DNA of 64,000 nt from Eubacterium ruminantium (GTDB taxonomy: Bacteria; Bacillota; Clostridia; Lachnospirales; Lachnospiraceae), in assembly GCA_900108205.1 (NCBI GenBank), contig FNUU01000002.1, positions 186,001 to 250,000 on the forward strand, given 5' to 3'. Under the pieces are notes generated by a model, which ran no database searches, had not been told where the DNA came from, and saw nothing but the letters and a program-made list of their open reading frames with translations. Position numbers and translations under genes: made by a program. Positions 1 through 8,541 of the stretch are shown here, piece by piece (the stretch's first letter is position 1; each line of letters begins with the position of its first letter).

Positions 1-192
1 AAACCCATCCTATAATGTGGTACTCATATAATAATTTCACACTATTTATAATCGCTGGTTCCGATTGTTTGAAACAGTATCTCTCTAATAACCTGACACG
101 TTACTTACCCTGGAAGGAGTATTTACAAAGTACAAATCATTAAATACATTTAATATAAGAAATAACCACACTATACTATCAAGAGCAGAAAT

Positions 193-208
193 TGTTTCAC
201 ATGAAACA
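193..208. promoter_or_regulatory. parS-like site (one mismatch)
   Basis: TGTTTCACATGAAACA differs from the canonical parS palindrome only at position 9 (A for G). It is the leftmost of eight sites in this region. Confidence 0.7.
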
Positions 209-325
209 TCAATAATAATTATCACAATAATTATCAGAGATTAAACATTTATCGATCTTAATCATTAAACTATATAAAAATCTAAATGCATCTGTGTTTT
301 AGCAAACATTGTTCCAATATACATT

Positions 326-341
326 TGTTTCACGTGAAACA
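326..341. promoter_or_regulatory. parS site
   Basis: TGTTTCACGTGAAACA is a perfect copy of the 16-bp centromere palindrome bound by ParB (Spo0J family). Confidence 0.92.
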
Positions 342-453
342 TTATAAAATAATCGGTACAAATAGTTCTGACAGCGATATTTTATTTATATACTAAATAT
401 ATTTTTACTTATTCATAATTCTTTCTAGGTTATATGATTCATTATTCAAAACA

Positions 454-469
454 TGTTTCACGTGAAACA
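454..469. promoter_or_regulatory. parS site
   Basis: Perfect 16-bp TGTTTCACGTGAAACA palindrome, 128 bp from the previous site measured start to start. Confidence 0.92.
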
Positions 470-814
470 CTCAAGTAATATAACTATATATAATATCGTC
501 AACGTATATATTATTAATAATAGTATTATCAAAGAAAAATAAAATTATATTTAATAAATATTATTAAAAAAGAAATTAATATTATAAAATGTATTATTTT
601 ATAGTTTTTATAAAACCTTTGATGATATTTTGAAGTTTTATTTGAAAATATATTTTAGATCATAAGGAACGCTGTACTGTTTCAATAATAAATTTTGCGA
701 ATCCATGTGTATTGGTTAACATTCCGTCTATATGTTTAATTGTATAACTTTCCAGTTGTCCAGCACAATTGTCTAAAAATGTTCCGTAATTATATATCTA
801 TGATAATATATTTT

Positions 815-916
815 GTAAAAAGAAATAAAGAAAGAATTAAGTGAGTATTTACTTTTGATATGATACATGATGAACTATAGTTATGCAGGATTATGAGATG
901 TTTTTTGATACTCATA
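815..916. repeat. Dispersed two-module repeat, degenerate copy 1
   Basis: The right part (869-916) matches the CCGCAGG/ATTATGAG module of the family and ends in a short hairpin between ATGAG and CTCAT. The left part (AAGAAATAAAG to GAGTATTT) is a worn version of the AAGAAAAACAAGC...GAGTATTTG hairpin module. The similarity is clearest against the copy at 51053-51105. Confidence 0.6.
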
Positions 917-989
917 AGATCAATCAGAACAAAGAATGTCGTTTGAGACGTTCTCAGCGTGAGGTGCGTGTTGAAGCAGGTAACTATCT

Positions 990-1061
990 GGTCTCTTCTA
1001 TCAACTCGGTCGTTGCTTAACGCATGGTCTCGTCTACCGACTCGGTCGTTGCTTAACGATT
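990..1061. repeat. 36-bp tandem duplication in a GC-rich island
   Basis: Two adjacent 36-bp units (990-1025 and 1026-1061) share GGTCTC, TCTA and the 20-base run ACTCGGTCGTTGCTTAACG preceded by C or A, with only a few differences. The composition is clearly richer in GC than the flanks. There is no spacer between the units, so this is not a CRISPR array. Two short ORFs cross it in opposite directions but have no recognisable protein features. Confidence 0.8.
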
Positions 1062-1175
1062 GCCTCTGGCAAGCAGCAACACTGGAAAGCAGCAACCAAC
1101 CTCGCGCGCCGAGGCACATTCCTAGCAGAACGTTTATAAAACAGGAAACGCAGTTTCTTATTATATAAATATAAA

Positions 1176-1191
1176 TGTTTCACGTGAAACA
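1176..1191. promoter_or_regulatory. parS site
   Basis: Perfect 16-bp TGTTTCACGTGAAACA palindrome. It starts a run of five sites spaced about 127-158 bp apart. Confidence 0.92.
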
Positions 1192-1302
1192 CTATATAAT
1201 GAGATTCAAAACTCACAAGCAAATTATACATTACTATTTAAATATAATTTTTATATTAAGCAATACTTTCTGAATTGTTACTATATAACTTGTTGATACA
1301 TT

Positions 1303-1318
1303 TGTTTCACGTGAAACA
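1303..1318. promoter_or_regulatory. parS site
   Basis: Perfect 16-bp parS palindrome, 127 bp from the previous site. Confidence 0.92.
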
Positions 1319-1438
1319 TTCATATTATCTACATTAATATCCTCAAGCATTATTATATTTGTCATATATCATGCAGTTTATTATGAACATTTTAAATGTA
1401 ATATTTTTGTGATTATTATAGAATTATTTTTTCAGATA

Positions 1439-1454
1439 TGTTTCACGTGAAACA
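1439..1454. promoter_or_regulatory. parS site
   Basis: Perfect 16-bp parS palindrome, 136 bp from the previous site. Confidence 0.92.
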
Positions 1455-1584
1455 TATTTCTCTATAAATAATGATTTCATAGATCAAACCCTATACTAAT
1501 TATTCTAATCAATACACATCATGTTGTATTTTTATATTTAACAAGTATCTGAATATATTAATTCATTATCCAGTATTAAGAATA

Positions 1585-1600
1585 TGTTTCACGTGAAACA
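1585..1600. promoter_or_regulatory. parS site
   Basis: Perfect 16-bp parS palindrome, 146 bp from the previous site. Confidence 0.92.
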
Positions 1601-1742
1601 TTTTTTGATAATATATTTTCAATATTAAAACACTAAATATTGATTTAGAATTAATGATTATCGCATATAATTAATATAATCGAAGATTTATATATGTATC
1701 AGATTGGGAATCATAATTAATTTAACAACAAATATAGTTCTA

Positions 1743-1758
1743 TGTTTCACGTGAAACA
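1743..1758. promoter_or_regulatory. parS site
   Basis: Perfect 16-bp parS palindrome and the last of the cluster. It lies about 870 bp upstream of the parA start. Confidence 0.92.
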
Positions 1759-2096
1759 TATATAAACATTTTGCATTGATGAAGCCAGATCAATAATGAT
1801 ACTATGCTGGACACTCGATTAGAGCCCATAGAGTAGATATTATTATAATTTCCATATAACAGTTACTCAGAACACCAAATAGTATAATCTGTTTGATTAA
1901 TACATGTTCCAGATATTTATAATAAAATAAAAAATATACGAATTTAGATATCATTACTATATATTTGTATATTACTATATATAAATAATATATACAGTTT
2001 GCTTATAGCGTAATCACTAATATAATAATCATTATTAAATATAATAAGAAACATTTATTATATATTACATTTCGTAATGTAATTATTTTATATAAT

Positions 2097-2328
2097 CTAT
2101 ACCATTATTATGAATTATAATTTGTTATATTATTAATATGATCAGATATAGTTATTATGAATTACAACTTGTCGTATTATTAAAATATTAGGATACAGTT
2201 ATAATTATACCTTGTAATATTATTTTATATTTTCGGATACAGTCATTATGAATTATAATTCGATATATAATTCAATATAATCAGATATAGTTATTATGAA
2301 TTATATTTATCATAATATTTAATATAAT
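2097..2328. repeat. Degenerate 47-bp AT-rich tandem array
   Basis: Five units of 44-48 bp follow each other: 2097-2142, 2143-2190, 2191-2234, 2235-2281 and 2282-2328. A sixth partial unit starts at 2329. Most units open with CAGATATAGTTATTATGAATTA or a close variant (GGATACAGTCATTATGAATTA) and continue with an AT-only tail. The function is unknown. An origin- or partition-associated array is possible but not shown. Confidence 0.75.
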
Positions 2329-2631
2329 CAAATATAGTAGTTAAAAATTACTATTTGCATATAATTATTTCGAATATAATATTGCAAAAACAATAACTGC
2401 TATATTGGACTTGGAATAAGACAAACGAAAAACGCAAGCTCCGAAGTATAATGATTAATAAAATACCTTTAAATATTAAGATTTTTATATGGAATTGAAT
2501 ATTAAGAAGTGGTATAATACAGAAATGTATCAACTCAAAAAACCACGTGTTTACGTGGTTTATAACATTTATATTGTACCACATATAACAGTTTGCAGAT
2601 CGATAAGATTTATATACATCATGGAGGCAAC

Positions 2632-3405
2632 ATGGGGAGAATAATTGCTATTGCAAATCAGAAAGGTGGAGTCGGAAAGACCACAACTTCAATTAATCTC
2701 GCTGCCTGCCTTGCAGAAAAAGGAAACAAGGTACTGGCAATTGATATGGATCCACAGGGAAACATGACGAGTGGATTTGGTATCGATAAAAACGATATTA
2801 CATATTCCATATATGATACGATGTGTGGAAATTGTAATCTTGGTGAAGCTTTACTCATAAACGTATTTGAAAATCTCAGCATTGTCCCGGCCAGCAGAGA
2901 ACTCGCCGGAGCAGAGATTGATTTTATAAATACAGAAGATAAACAGTATATTCTTAAGAAGACTATTAAAAATATCCGTAAAAAATATGATTTTATTATT
3001 ATTGACTGTCCGCCTGCATTAGGAATACTTACAGTTAATTCCATGACAGCTGCAGATACAATAATTGTTCCTATTCAATGTGAATTCTATGCATTGGAAG
3101 GATTGTCACAGTTGATTTATACCATTGATCTGATCAAGAAGAAACTCAATAGAAATCTTCAGATTGAAGGTGTAGTATTTACAATGTATGATTCAAGAAA
3201 TAATCTTTCGCAAGAGGTTGTAGATAACGTTAAAAACAATCTTGATCAGATTATTTATAATACAGTTGTTCCAAGAAATGTTCGTCTTGCTGAGGCACCA
3301 AGTTATGGATTACCTATTAATCTTTATGATTCACGGTCAACTGGTGCAGAAGCATATAGAAAACTTGCAGATGAAGTAATGAAAAATAAATTATTTTTGA
3401 AATAA
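2632..3405 (+). CDS. parA: Chromosome partitioning ATPase ParA (Soj)
   Basis: ParA/Soj is a deviant-Walker P-loop ATPase that acts with ParB-parS to segregate replication origins and, in relatives, to regulate DnaA. The deviant Walker A motif KGGVGKTT is at residues 11-18. DMDPQGN and IIDCPPALG follow as the switch regions. I chose the ATG at 2632 because GGAGG lies just upstream and family proteins start a few residues before the Walker motif. An in-frame TTG at 2593 would add 13 residues with no clear ribosome site. The product is about 257 residues, normal for the family. parB follows after 56 bp and the parS cluster lies immediately upstream. Confidence 0.95.
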   Translation: MGRIIAIANQKGGVGKTTTSINLAACLAEKGNKVLAIDMDPQGNMTSGFGIDKNDITYSIYDTMCGNCNLGEALLINVFENLSIVPASRELAGAEIDFINTEDKQYILKKTIKNIRKKYDFIIIDCPPALGILTVNSMTAADTIIVPIQCEFYALEGLSQLIYTIDLIKKKLNRNLQIEGVVFTMYDSRNNLSQEVVDNVKNNLDQIIYNTVVPRNVRLAEAPSYGLPINLYDSRSTGAEAYRKLADEVMKNKLFLK

Positions 3406-3461
3406 TCTTATAGAACATGAAACAATCAAGTAGAACGTATGTTTGAATATAGGAGGTAAAT

Positions 3462-4427
3462 ATGGTTAAGAGGCGCGGTCTTGGAATGGGTATGGAAAGT
3501 CTTATTCCTACCGGAGATAGTAAAAAAAATGACAGTAAATCAAAAAACACTAAAAAGTCTTCCGATGATTCTCTGGAAAACAGCGAACCAATTGTTAAAG
3601 AAGTTATAAAAGAAGTTGTTAAGGAAGTAGAAAAAGAAAAGGTTGTTAAGATTACTGATATTGAACCAAACAAATCACAGCCAAGAAAAGAATTTGATGA
3701 AGATGCTCTTAATGAACTTGCTGATTCAATAAAGCAGATTGGCATAATTGAACCAATCGTTGTTAAAAAACGTGATGGATATTATGAGATCATAGCCGGT
3801 GAACGCAGGTGGAGAGCTGCAAGAATTGCTGGTTTAAAAGAAGTTCCTATAATAGAAAGAGATTATTCGGAACAACAGATTCTTGAAGTAGCACTTATAG
3901 AGAATCTTCAGAGAGAAGACCTGAATCCTATTGAAGAAGCAAAGGCATATCAGGCTCTTATTGATGAATATGATCTTAAACAGGACGAGGTTGCTGATAA
4001 GGTTTCAAAAAGCAGATCAACTGTTACAAACTCACTCAGACTTCTTAAATTATGTGATAAGGTTCAGCAGATGCTTATCGATGATATGATAACAACCGGT
4101 CATGCAAGGTGTCTTATTTCCCTGGAGGATGCTGAGGTTCAGTATGAAACCGCAATGCTTGTATTTGACAATAAAATGTCAGTTCGTGAAACAGAACAGC
4201 TCGTTAAAAGTATAAATGAAGGTGCTGAAAAGATATTAAAAGAAAGAAATAATCCTCAGCCGGATAATTCATTTATTTATAAATCAATAGAAGAACGCCT
4301 TAAAAATGTTCTTGGTGCAAAAGCTAAGATCAAAGCTAAAAAAGGCGGAAAGGGTGTTATAGAAATTCCTTATTCTTCAAATGATGAGCTTGACAGAATA
4401 ACAACTCTTATATATAGTGCAAAATAA
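3462..4427 (+). CDS. parB: Chromosome partitioning protein ParB (Spo0J)
   Basis: ParB is the parS-binding CTPase that spreads on DNA from parS. The basic N-terminus (MVKRRGLGMGMESLIP) matches the ParA-stimulating peptide of the family. A charged Lys/Glu-rich linker at about residues 20-60 is longer than usual. The nucleotide-binding motif GERRWRAA is at 113-120, the helix-turn-helix is at about 174-197 and a C-terminal dimerisation region follows. An AGGAGG ribosome site precedes the start. The gene forms an operon with parA, and its targets lie in the cluster at 193-1758. Confidence 0.95.
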   Translation: MVKRRGLGMGMESLIPTGDSKKNDSKSKNTKKSSDDSLENSEPIVKEVIKEVVKEVEKEKVVKITDIEPNKSQPRKEFDEDALNELADSIKQIGIIEPIVVKKRDGYYEIIAGERRWRAARIAGLKEVPIIERDYSEQQILEVALIENLQREDLNPIEEAKAYQALIDEYDLKQDEVADKVSKSRSTVTNSLRLLKLCDKVQQMLIDDMITTGHARCLISLEDAEVQYETAMLVFDNKMSVRETEQLVKSINEGAEKILKERNNPQPDNSFIYKSIEERLKNVLGAKAKIKAKKGGKGVIEIPYSSNDELDRITTLIYSAK

Positions 4428-4460
4428 AATATCTCATCAGAGAACAGGAAGGAGATTCTA

Positions 4461-5012
4461 ATGTTATTATATGCAAAAGCATTTGGTATAAGATTAGAAA
4501 TCATAATATTTATACTGTTTGCTTTAATTGTACTTCTGGCCGTCCTTCTGATAATGACTTTTAAAAAGCTTTTATATATGAATCGAAAGTATTATACTAT
4601 CATGAGTGGTAAAAAAGGGTTAGACCTTGAAGAGATAGTATTTACCAGATTTAAGGAAATGGATAAGGTCAAATCAGTAACCAAAAAAATGAGCAAAGAG
4701 CACAAAGAAGCAAAGGCACACGTTGACTCATGTTATTCAAAGATTGGTCTGAAAAAATATGATGCATTCAATGATATGGCCGGCGAACTTAGTTTTTCAC
4801 TTGCCATATTGAATAATAATTATTCAGGTGTTGTAATAAATGCCATGCATACAAAGGAAGGCTGTTTCACCTATGCTAAAGAAATAATAAAAGGTGAATC
4901 CTTTATAACTCTTTCAGAGGAAGAAAAAGAGGCTCTGAAAAAAGCGATGACAGTAGAAGATGAAATCGCTCTTATGACCACACCTGTAGATAGCGATGAA
5001 TATGATATTTAA
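4461..5012 (+). CDS. DUF4446 family membrane protein
   Basis: A 183-residue protein with one strong N-terminal membrane segment (about residues 13-36), then a basic stretch and a soluble domain rich in Lys and Glu. From memory it matches the DUF4446 family, which often sits directly after parB in Firmicutes; the molecular function is unknown. The AAGGAG ribosome site and a 33-bp gap from parB suggest co-transcription with parAB. A role in origin positioning at the membrane would fit the context but is speculation. Confidence 0.8.
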   Translation: MLLYAKAFGIRLEIIIFILFALIVLLAVLLIMTFKKLLYMNRKYYTIMSGKKGLDLEEIVFTRFKEMDKVKSVTKKMSKEHKEAKAHVDSCYSKIGLKKYDAFNDMAGELSFSLAILNNNYSGVVINAMHTKEGCFTYAKEIIKGESFITLSEEEKEALKKAMTVEDEIALMTTPVDSDEYDI

Positions 5013-5085
5013 ACATCCATACTGATGATCATAAATCTATATTTATAGTCATATATGTATTACAGTTTGATGTATTTACTTATCA

Positions 5086-5178
5086 TCTCATAATCCTGCG
5101 GGGCTAAAGCCCCTCCGGTATCTCATCAAGAAAAACAAATACTCGTTTAACTCGTGCTTGTTTTTCTTCTGATAAGAT
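5086..5178. repeat. Dispersed two-module repeat, copy 2 (reverse orientation)
   Basis: The stem GGGGC/GCCCC around TAAA (module A) is followed by a long hairpin with arms built from AAGAAAAACAAATACTCG and CTTGTTTTTCTT (module B). It lies between the DUF4446 gene and serS. Module B could also act as a transcription terminator here. Confidence 0.85.
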
Positions 5179-5230
5179 ATATAAAGAATAAAATACAATA
5201 TAAATATACCGATAAACGGAAGGAGATAAC

Positions 5231-6520
5231 ATGTTAGATATCAAATTTTTAAGAGAAAATCCGGATATAGTTAAAGAAAATATCAAGAAAAAGTTTCAGG
5301 ACAGAAAGCTTCCACTTGTTGATGAAGTAATAGAACTCGACAAAGAAGCTCGTGCAATTCAGGCAGAAGCTGATACACTCAGAGGTGAGAAAAATTCCAT
5401 TTCAAAGCAGATCGGTGCTCTTATGGCTAAGGGCGATAAGGAAGGTGCTGAAGAGGCAAAGAAAAAGGTTGCTGAAAATTCAGCCAGACTTGCAGAGTTA
5501 GAAGCAAAGAAGCCTGAAATCGATGAAAGAATCAAGAAGATCATGATGACAATTCCAAACATCATCGATCCTTCTGTACCTGTTGGTAAGGATGATTCTG
5601 AAAATGTTGAGATTCAGAAATATGGCGAGCCTGTTACTCCTCCATTTGAAATTCCATACCATACAGATATTATGGAAAAGCTTGCCGGCATCGACCTTGA
5701 TGCTGCAAGAAAGGTTGCCGGTAATGGTTTCTATTATCTTATCGGCGATGTAGCAAGACTTCATTCTGCTATTCTCAGTTATGCAAGAGATTTCATGATC
5801 AACAAAGGTTTTACTTATTGTATTCCTCCATTTATGATCAGAAGTAACGTTGTTACAGGTGTTATGAGCTTTGATGAAATGGATGCCATGATGTATAAGA
5901 TTGAAGGTGAAGATCTTTATCTTATCGGTACTTCAGAGCATTCTATGATCGGACGTTTTATCGATACAATGGTTGACGAAGAGAGTCTTCCTCTTACTCT
6001 TACAAGCTATTCACCTTGCTTCCGTAAGGAGAAGGGTGCTCATGGCCTTGAGGAAAGAGGAGTATATAGAATCCACCAGTTTGAGAAGCAGGAAATGATC
6101 GTTATCTGTAAGCCTGAGGAATCAATGGACTTCTTCAATAAGCTCTGGAGCTATACTGTTGAACTTTTCCGTACAATGGATATTCCTGTAAGAACTATTG
6201 AGTGCTGCAGTGGAGATCTTGCGGATCTTAAAGTTAAATCATTTGACGTTGAAGCATGGTCACCAAGACAGCAGAAGTATTTTGAAGTAGGCAGCTGTTC
6301 AAATCTTGGAGATGCTCAGGCAAGAAGACTGAAGATCAGAGTTAAGGGTAAGGACGGAAATAAATATCTTGCTCATACTCTCAACAATACTGTTGTTGCT
6401 CCTCCTAGAATGCTTATCGCTTTCCTGGAGAATAATCTTAATGAGGATGGTTCAGTTAATATTCCTGAAGTACTCAGACCATATATGGGAGGTCTTGAAA
6501 AGTTAACTCCTAAGAAGTAA
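5231..6520 (+). CDS. serS: Seryl-tRNA synthetase
   Basis: A class II aminoacyl-tRNA synthetase that charges tRNA-Ser. The N-terminal coiled-coil tRNA-binding arm spans about residues 28-100. TSEHS and the motif 2 run FRKEKGAHGLEERGVYRIHQF follow. Motif 3 reads HTLNNTVVAPPRMLIAFLEN, which keeps the Arg but differs from the usual bacterial LNGSGLAVGRT form. The length of 429 is typical. GGAAGGAG precedes the ATG. No T-box leader was found in the 218 bp upstream, which holds a dispersed repeat instead. Its place after DUF4446 matches other clostridial origin regions as I recall them. Confidence 0.95.
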   Translation: MLDIKFLRENPDIVKENIKKKFQDRKLPLVDEVIELDKEARAIQAEADTLRGEKNSISKQIGALMAKGDKEGAEEAKKKVAENSARLAELEAKKPEIDERIKKIMMTIPNIIDPSVPVGKDDSENVEIQKYGEPVTPPFEIPYHTDIMEKLAGIDLDAARKVAGNGFYYLIGDVARLHSAILSYARDFMINKGFTYCIPPFMIRSNVVTGVMSFDEMDAMMYKIEGEDLYLIGTSEHSMIGRFIDTMVDEESLPLTLTSYSPCFRKEKGAHGLEERGVYRIHQFEKQEMIVICKPEESMDFFNKLWSYTVELFRTMDIPVRTIECCSGDLADLKVKSFDVEAWSPRQQKYFEVGSCSNLGDAQARRLKIRVKGKDGNKYLAHTLNNTVVAPPRMLIAFLENNLNEDGSVNIPEVLRPYMGGLEKLTPKK

Positions 6521-6536
6521 TCAGAAAGTATAATTT

Positions 6537-7403
6537 ATGCATAATTTATATAGAGCCATTGGCTTCAGTAAAATTAAATCACGTATGCAGATGGAAAGTC
6601 TCTATCGCGAGGTTCTCAGTTCCCCAACCAGAAAAACTACTGCCTCAGTAGATCTCGGTACAAGTGTCATTCAGCTTGACAGAGAATTCGGAAATGGAAT
6701 CGGTATCACACTGATAGGTGAGATTGATGCAACGCAGAGAATAAGCATAGAGCATTCTTTTCCATTTGCCAGTCCAAGCAGAATAACCTATGTCAACAGT
6801 CTGCGTTTAGAGAAGCACATCGCAAATGATTCCTACAATGGAATCATCGATGAGCTTACTTTAAATGTGATGTTTTACCTACAAAATATAGCCGATTATA
6901 TTCATTTAAACTGGCTGAATAAGGCTCCTCTTGCCGAAACATGCATGTTGGCAGCTCTGTCAAAGGAAGGCTCTATCCTTCTTCCTATAAACAGAGATAT
7001 TGATGAAGATTTAGAATTGAAGAAAAATCATATAAAACGTCTGCGTTTACTGGAAGCTGCCAAATCAGGAGATATGGATGCTCTTGATGATTTTCTTCTG
7101 CTGACACTGGATCAAAAAACGGATATGTACAACAAGGCATTGAAGGATAACATTTTATCTGTTGTTGATACGACGATGATGCCTTACGGAATTGACTGCG
7201 AGGCTTATGAGATCATTGGAATTATTGAAGATTATACGATCATTAAAAATACACTTACCGGAGAAGAGGTAGTTAAAATTCTTCTACAATGTAATGATTA
7301 TTTCTTTGATGTATATATCAATTCCATCGATCTTAGGGGTGATCCAGATATCGGAAGAAGATTCAAGGGAGTCATCTGGCTGCAGGGCTACGTGAATTTT
7401 TAA
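6537..7403 (+). CDS. DUF3881-like protein of unknown function
   Basis: A 288-residue soluble protein that starts 16 bp after serS, so it is probably in the same transcript. I see no signal peptide, membrane segment or catalytic motif. From memory the N-terminal MHNLYRAIGFSKIKSR and the overall length fit the DUF3881 family of Lachnospiraceae. The ribosome site is weak, so translation may be coupled to serS. The function is not known, and the family assignment rests on recollection rather than a search. Confidence 0.7.
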   Translation: MHNLYRAIGFSKIKSRMQMESLYREVLSSPTRKTTASVDLGTSVIQLDREFGNGIGITLIGEIDATQRISIEHSFPFASPSRITYVNSLRLEKHIANDSYNGIIDELTLNVMFYLQNIADYIHLNWLNKAPLAETCMLAALSKEGSILLPINRDIDEDLELKKNHIKRLRLLEAAKSGDMDALDDFLLLTLDQKTDMYNKALKDNILSVVDTTMMPYGIDCEAYEIIGIIEDYTIIKNTLTGEEVVKILLQCNDYFFDVYINSIDLRGDPDIGRRFKGVIWLQGYVNF

Positions 7404-7405
7404 TT

Positions 7406-7443
7406 TATCCTGCGGGACTAAAGTCCCTACGGTATCTTATCAA
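7406..7443. repeat. Dispersed two-module repeat, copy 3 (module A plus start of B)
   Basis: CCTGCGGGACTAAAGTCCCTACGGTATC contains the module A stem GGGAC/GTCCC. It is followed only by the first bases of module B (TTATCAA). It begins just after the stop codon of the preceding gene. Confidence 0.8.
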
Positions 7444-7527
7444 ATATATTTCATTATAAAATATATACTTGACGTTACTTAATATTTACTATAAAATAAC
7501 GAATGTTGCAGATATATACTGCAAAAT

Positions 7528-7601
7528 GTATCTATAGCTCAGCAGGATAGAGCGTCCGCCTCCTAAGCGGAAGGCCGGCGGTTCGAATCCGCCTAGGTAC
7601 A
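7528..7601 (+). tRNA. tRNA-Arg (anticodon CCT)
   Basis: Full cloverleaf: the acceptor GTATCTA pairs with TAGGTAC, the D-stem is GCTC/GAGC, the anticodon loop CTCCTAA has CCT at 7562-7564, and the T-arm GGCGG-TTCGAAT-CCGCC is intact. The discriminator is A7601 and CCA is not encoded. A hairpin terminator follows within 10 bp. Confidence 0.95.
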
Positions 7602-7610
7602 TTAAAAAAA

Positions 7611-7647
7611 TCCCGGAAAGATTTAAAAATCATTCCGGGATCTTTTT
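7611..7647. terminator. Bidirectional intrinsic terminator
   Basis: TCCCGGAA (7611-7618) pairs with TTCCGGGA (7633-7640). A T-run follows on the + strand and an A-run precedes it (7604-7610), so it can end both tRNA-Arg and the convergent jag operon. Confidence 0.85.
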
Positions 7648-7723
7648 ATATGTATTCTGTGATATAAATATCTAAAATATTATTTAATTACCAGATCATT
7701 ATACATAATAACAATATTTCAAA

Positions 7724-8539
7724 TTATTCATTATCCTGAGCAATTGCATTCTGAAGATTTGCTGCAGCATCGATAGCTGTCTCAGCATTGATCTCGGAAA
7801 TATCATAATCACCATAATCATATGCCGGCTTCTTTGCTTTCTCTTCCTTAACTGCATCTCTTGAATAATCTTTATTATAGTCCTTGTTGTAATCCTTCTT
7901 CTTGAAGTTCTTTCCGCCCTTCTTAAGATATACAACAACCTTACGATATGGTTCCTCACCCTCACTTCTGGTAGCAACAAATTTATCATTCTGAAGTGTT
8001 GAATGGATGATTCTTCTTTCATAAGGATTCATAGGCTCAAGTGTAAATGATTTTCTTGTTCTCTTAACCTTAAATGCAATATTCTTGGCAAGATTCTCAA
8101 GTGTCTCCTTACGTCTCTCACGGTAATTCTCAGTATTGAGCTTTACTCTTATGTATGTCTCACTCTTCTTGTTAACAAAAAGGCTTACAAGGTACTGAAG
8201 AGAATCAAGTGTCTGACCTCTCTTACCTATAAGAATACCCATCTCAGGTCCCTCAAGATCAATATCCATTGTCTGAGCTTCCTTATCATACTGAATATCT
8301 ATGGTAACTTCTGTTTCCATAGCAGCAAATATTTTCTCAAGATATTCCTTTGTATCGCGAGAGATATCATTTTTTACTCTTGCCTTAATAACAGCCTGTC
8401 TGCCACCAAGACCAAGGAAACCTGTGCTTCCTCTATCTATAATCTCAGTCTCAAGCTCTGTGCTTGCTACTGAAAAATCAAGAGCAGCTGCAGTAAGTGC
8501 ATCTTCTACAGTCTTTGCTCTGAATTCCTTAAATTCCAT
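7724..8539 (-). CDS. jag: RNA-binding protein Jag/KhpB
   Basis: A 271-residue RNA-binding protein of the Jag (KhpB/EloR) family, implicated in cell elongation and sRNA binding. The Jag-N domain (MEFKEFRAKTVEDAL) is at residues 1-50. A KH domain with GKRGQTLDSLQYLV is at about 105-120, and an R3H domain around NPYERRIIHSTLQ at about 170-182. The C-terminal tail is unusual: repeated DYNKDYNKDYS followed by an acidic end. The gene starts 2 bp after the yidC stop, the usual yidC-jag operon. Confidence 0.92.
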   Translation of the reverse strand: MEFKEFRAKTVEDALTAAALDFSVASTELETEIIDRGSTGFLGLGGRQAVIKARVKNDISRDTKEYLEKIFAAMETEVTIDIQYDKEAQTMDIDLEGPEMGILIGKRGQTLDSLQYLVSLFVNKKSETYIRVKLNTENYRERRKETLENLAKNIAFKVKRTRKSFTLEPMNPYERRIIHSTLQNDKFVATRSEGEEPYRKVVVYLKKGGKNFKKKDYNKDYNKDYSRDAVKEEKAKKPAYDYGDYDISEINAETAIDAAANLQNAIAQDNE

Positions 8540-8541
8540 TA

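Larger units (their letters stand above)
1..2631. other. AT-rich noncoding region upstream of parA (parS desert)
   Basis: No convincing coding region lies in these 2.6 kb. The stretch is extremely AT-rich apart from a GC-richer island near 940-1130. It carries eight parS or parS-like palindromes (listed separately), a degenerate copy of the dispersed two-module repeat (about 815-916), a 36-bp tandem duplication (990-1061) and a 47-bp degenerate tandem array (2097-2328). A hairpin with 8-bp arms (2541-2548 and 2553-2560) lies shortly before parA. The position beside parA/parB and the parS density suggest that this is the main ParB loading zone of the chromosome; that role is inference. Confidence 0.8.

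Noticed and set aside
990..1061. Possible CRISPR remnant (36-bp repeat unit)
   Set aside because: The units are directly adjacent without spacers and no cas genes are in the window.
790..1231. Short overlapping ORFs on both strands around the GC-rich island
   Set aside because: They run through a tandem duplication, a dispersed repeat and a parS site. They overlap each other in opposite frames, lack ribosome sites and show no domain pattern.
5013..5230. T-box leader for serS
   Set aside because: No T-box sequence or specifier structure is visible; the space is taken by a dispersed repeat.
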